A stretch of 7,384 nt of DNA from Thermococci archaeon (GTDB lineage: Archaea; Methanobacteriota_B; Thermococci; Methanofastidiosales; B48-G16): positions 1 to 7,384 of the forward strand of contig QMUN01000036.1 in NCBI GenBank assembly GCA_003660605.1. The letters are read 5' to 3'. Below, piece by piece: positions 5,354 to 7,384 of this stretch (within the stretch, counting starts at the first letter, position 1; every line of letters starts with the position of its first letter). Position numbers and translations under genes: made by a program. The notes under the pieces were generated by a model. That model ran no database searches. It had not been told where the DNA came from and saw nothing but the letters and a program-made list of their open reading frames with translations.

Positions 5354-7384
5354 TTACTCTTCCTTTTTCTTTTTCTTACCTTTCAATACTTCCTTGGGTG
5401 TCATGTCCTCTGTTATGTCATAATCGACATCAAACCATCTTTCTTCCTCTTTTTTCTTTCCCTCCTTCTTTTTTCTTTTTTCTTCTTTTTCCTGCCACTC
5501 AAGTATCTTTTTTATGGACTCTGGGGCATTTCTGTACTCCTCTTCTTTCTTTTCTTCCTCTTCGAACTCTGGTAAAGCGATCTCGCTAAACATCTCCTCA
5601 GGTGTTTTTTCTTCCGGAAGTTTCTCTTCTGGAAATATTTCTTCTTCAGGTACTTCTAAACCTTCAAAAAATTCTTCCTCTTCTTCGATCTTAAATCTCC
5701 TCTTTGAATATGTTCTTATTCCTATGATGGCTATTATCAGGAGAAGAACAGCTACCAGGATCAAAAGAATTTTGGAGATATATTTTTCATAAATGGGTGT
5801 TTTGGGAGGCGTAGTGGTAGGAGGACCTGTTGTTACAGGAGGTGCAGCTTTTTGAACGCTTATGGTATATTCTTTGGATTCAAGCTGTCTTGATTCACCG
5901 TATGAATTTTTCCATCTCACCTTCGCTTTTTCCAATACGTACTCTCCCACAGAGATCGCTTTTATTTTGTACTTAAGGCTCATTGTTTCATTTCCTCCGA
6001 GAATATCTTTTTGCATCGTTGTTTCTCCTTCCACAAGCTCAAATCCTTCGGGTATTGAATCCTCGATAAATATATCTCTTGTCTCGGAGTCTCCATAATT
6101 TTTTATACTTATATTTACTTCTACTACATCTCCCTCGCTGATTTTGTTTTTACTTACACTTTTTGTGATTGTTAATCCTCTAAGAGTAAAAGTTATTATT
6201 TTACCATCTGTGGAGTAAGAAACTCCCCATTTATCTCTATAGATGGCTCTGGGAGTAAGTGAATAAACGCCACCTACATTTCCAATAGCTGTATACGTTA
6301 TCGTTTTTGATTCGCCAATCTTGAGATCTCCTTCCCATCTGTTTGTCCCGTTTATCAACTCAAATCCTTCCGGAAGTTTTTCTTCCAAGATCGTATCCAC
6401 AGCATCCGCTGTACCTGTGTTAGTTGCCAAAATACTGATTATGAAAGAGTATCCAGAATCTACGTAATACTTGTTTTGTTTGATTATCATTTTTTCTACA
6501 GTTCTTGCCATCTCTATTTTTGGTTTATCTGCATCTATCTTCTGAATAAATCTCTGTTCTCCTGGATATTCATTTCCAAGTATGTCATAATATGAGTATG
6601 TGACATCAACACTGAAATCATAAGCTGTACTTGATATTGGCACCCTGATAGTGAATTTGTATATCTGGTACTCTCCATTCTTAAGATTTTCTATCTCTTT
6701 TTTCAGATCCCCGTCCACGAGTTCCCCTTTATTGTAAACATGCTCAAGTGTTATATTTTTTGCAAGCCCATTACCTATATTCGAGACTTTGCCTATTACA
6801 GTTAACAATTCTCCGTCCTGAACGCTCTCTCTTGAAAGAGAATATTCCAGATTGAGTTTTGGTATTCCGCTGACATCTATATTTACATCAGGAGACTCGT
6901 ATTCGAAGTAATTATTTTCATAATCGCTGTACCTTACCTTGCAGCCTTTCAATATATGTTTCCCGGGCTCATCTGCTTTTATTATATAGCTGAAAACCTT
7001 CTTTTCGTTTGGGTTCATTCTATCGATCTTGAAAACATTCACGTTTCCAGTTATTTCTTCTTCTTTACTGCTCGTAAGAGAGAACTCTTCGGGAATAGAG
7101 TCAACAATCACTATATCTTTTGCAGGCTTGTTTCCTGTATTTGTCACTACGAGAACAACGATTATATGCTCGTTGATTACGATATTAGTCTTATCAATGT
7201 TTTTCCTCATATCCAGTCTCGGAAACTCCTTGTAAACTATTATAGAAACTGGGAAAGACTGCATCTCGTAAGATTCTCCTCTTTCATCCTTATATCTCAC
7301 CTTAGTTATCAGTTCATAATCTCCTATCTCTTTAGCTTTCATTCTGTATGAAAACTCGGTACTTTCCCCGGGTGAAAGTTCGCC
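5354..7384 (-). CDS. Surface protein with COG1361/DUF11-like repeats, C-terminal membrane anchor and acidic tail (5' partial)
   Basis: The frame is open through the right edge, so the visible 676 residues are the C-terminal part; the Met at 7342 is internal, since the residues before it (GELSPGESTEFSYR) continue the repeat pattern. Numbering from the first visible residue: the end of one repeat (1-55), four further Ig-like repeats of about 110-120 residues (56-511), a Thr/Pro-rich linker (514-530) likely to be O-glycosylated, one membrane helix (about 539-556) followed by basic RTYSKRRFK, and a highly charged tail (559-676). The repeats share a TNTG/NYGD turn, then DSIPEGF, then a Y.I.A...G.Y ending. 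Four N-glycosylation sequons (N210, N345, N424, N465) lie in the predicted outer part. The only cysteine is C148. Signal peptide and true start are beyond the window. Topology is probably type I: repeats outside, tail in the cytoplasm. A structural or adhesive surface role is plausible; no enzyme motif is seen. Confidence 0.85.
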   Translation of the reverse strand, partial: GELSPGESTEFSYRMKAKEIGDYELITKVRYKDERGESYEMQSFPVSIIVYKEFPRLDMRKNIDKTNIVINEHIIVVLVVTNTGNKPAKDIVIVDSIPEEFSLTSSKEEEITGNVNVFKIDRMNPNEKKVFSYIIKADEPGKHILKGCKVRYSDYENNYFEYESPDVNIDVSGIPKLNLEYSLSRESVQDGELLTVIGKVSNIGNGLAKNITLEHVYNKGELVDGDLKKEIENLKNGEYQIYKFTIRVPISSTAYDFSVDVTYSYYDILGNEYPGEQRFIQKIDADKPKIEMARTVEKMIIKQNKYYVDSGYSFIISILATNTGTADAVDTILEEKLPEGFELINGTNRWEGDLKIGESKTITYTAIGNVGGVYSLTPRAIYRDKWGVSYSTDGKIITFTLRGLTITKSVSKNKISEGDVVEVNISIKNYGDSETRDIFIEDSIPEGFELVEGETTMQKDILGGNETMSLKYKIKAISVGEYVLEKAKVRWKNSYGESRQLESKEYTISVQKAAPPVTTGPPTTTPPKTPIYEKYISKILLILVAVLLLIIAIIGIRTYSKRRFKIEEEEEFFEGLEVPEEEIFPEEKLPEEKTPEEMFSEIALPEFEEEEKKEEEYRNAPESIKKILEWQEKEEKRKKKEGKKKEEERWFDVDYDITEDMTPKEVLKGKKKKKEE
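5852..7219 (-). repeat. Four tandem COG1361/DUF11-like repeat units within the surface protein
   Basis: Approximate unit boundaries on the minus strand are 7219-6863, 6862-6527, 6526-6182 and 6181-5852, with the tail of a further unit at 7384-7220. Aligned cores are NTGNKPAKDIVIVDSIPEEF, NIGNGLAKNITLEHVYNKGE, NTGTADAVDTILEEKLPEGF and NYGDSETRDIFIEDSIPEGF. The units are clearly related but well diverged; unit 2 has lost the IPEGF core. This points to old duplications rather than a recent expansion, so the array should be stable at the DNA level. Confidence 0.8.

Noticed and set aside
5339..5792. Plus-strand open frames rich in Phe, Leu and Ser that look like membrane proteins
   Set aside because: They are the complement of the Glu/Lys-rich tail of the surface protein: GAA/AAA codons read as TTC/TTT on the other strand and mimic hydrophobic segments.
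7340..7342. ATG at 7342 as the start of the surface protein
   Set aside because: The fourteen codons before it are open and encode GELSPGESTEFSYR, which matches the pattern of the other repeat units. No signal peptide follows this Met, so it is internal.
6956..7351. Plus-strand 131-codon frame near the right edge
   Set aside because: It is antisense to the surface-protein repeats, whose frame continues through the window edge with clear repeat homology.
1..7384. CRISPR arrays, insertion sequences or mobile-element ends
   Set aside because: No regularly spaced direct repeats, transposase or integrase motifs, or terminal inverted repeats were found. The only repeats are protein-level units in the surface protein and the short operator dyads.

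Overview
The window is archaeal, most likely from a euryarchaeote or a related uncultivated lineage. The evidence is a full-length pelota (aDom34) gene, TATA-type promoter elements, a Shine-Dalgarno that pairs with the archaeal 16S tail, a histidine kinase of the GAF/PAS style common in methanogens, Archaeoglobi and haloarchaea, and a surface protein built from COG1361/DUF11-like repeats. The DNA is AT-rich, and AGA/AGG and ATA codons are frequent. I cannot name a genus.

Layout. Positions 1-1845 (minus strand) hold most of a soluble sensor histidine kinase (GAF-PAS-GAF-PAS-HisKA). It runs off the left edge just after the phospho-accepting His, so the ATPase domain is not seen. Positions 1846-2092 are the only intergenic stretch. 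It is a divergent control region with outward-pointing TTTTAAATAT elements on both strands, a perfect 19-bp palindrome and a weaker second palindrome between them, and a second TATA-like box so close to the rightward gene that its mRNA may be leaderless. Positions 2093-4313 (plus strand) are a tight two-gene unit: a membrane-anchored thioredoxin-like protein, then, one base later, a six-helix NapH/FixG-type polyferredoxin. The polyferredoxin has an unusual 280-residue C-terminal extension that appears to contain two thioredoxin-fold-like modules around an extra cysteine cluster. Positions 4310-5353 (minus strand) are pelota, whose stop codon overlaps that of the polyferredoxin tail to tail. 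Positions 5354-7384 (minus strand) are the C-terminal 676 residues of a type I surface protein: repeats, a Thr/Pro linker, one membrane helix and a very acidic cytoplasmic tail. Its stop codon directly abuts the pelota ATG, so the two are probably co-transcribed.

How the parts may work together. The redox pair is the most interesting content. By the positive-inside rule, the polyferredoxin has Cys pairs on both membrane faces, and the partner's CxxC thioredoxin domain would lie outside. This suggests a relay carrying electrons from cytosolic ferredoxin-type clusters to extracytoplasmic thiols or another acceptor, a functional analogue of DsbD/CcdA; this is inference. The divergent kinase and shared operator region hint at coordinated control, but no response regulator or DNA-binding protein is in view. 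The surface protein and pelota form a separate leftward unit with no obvious functional link.
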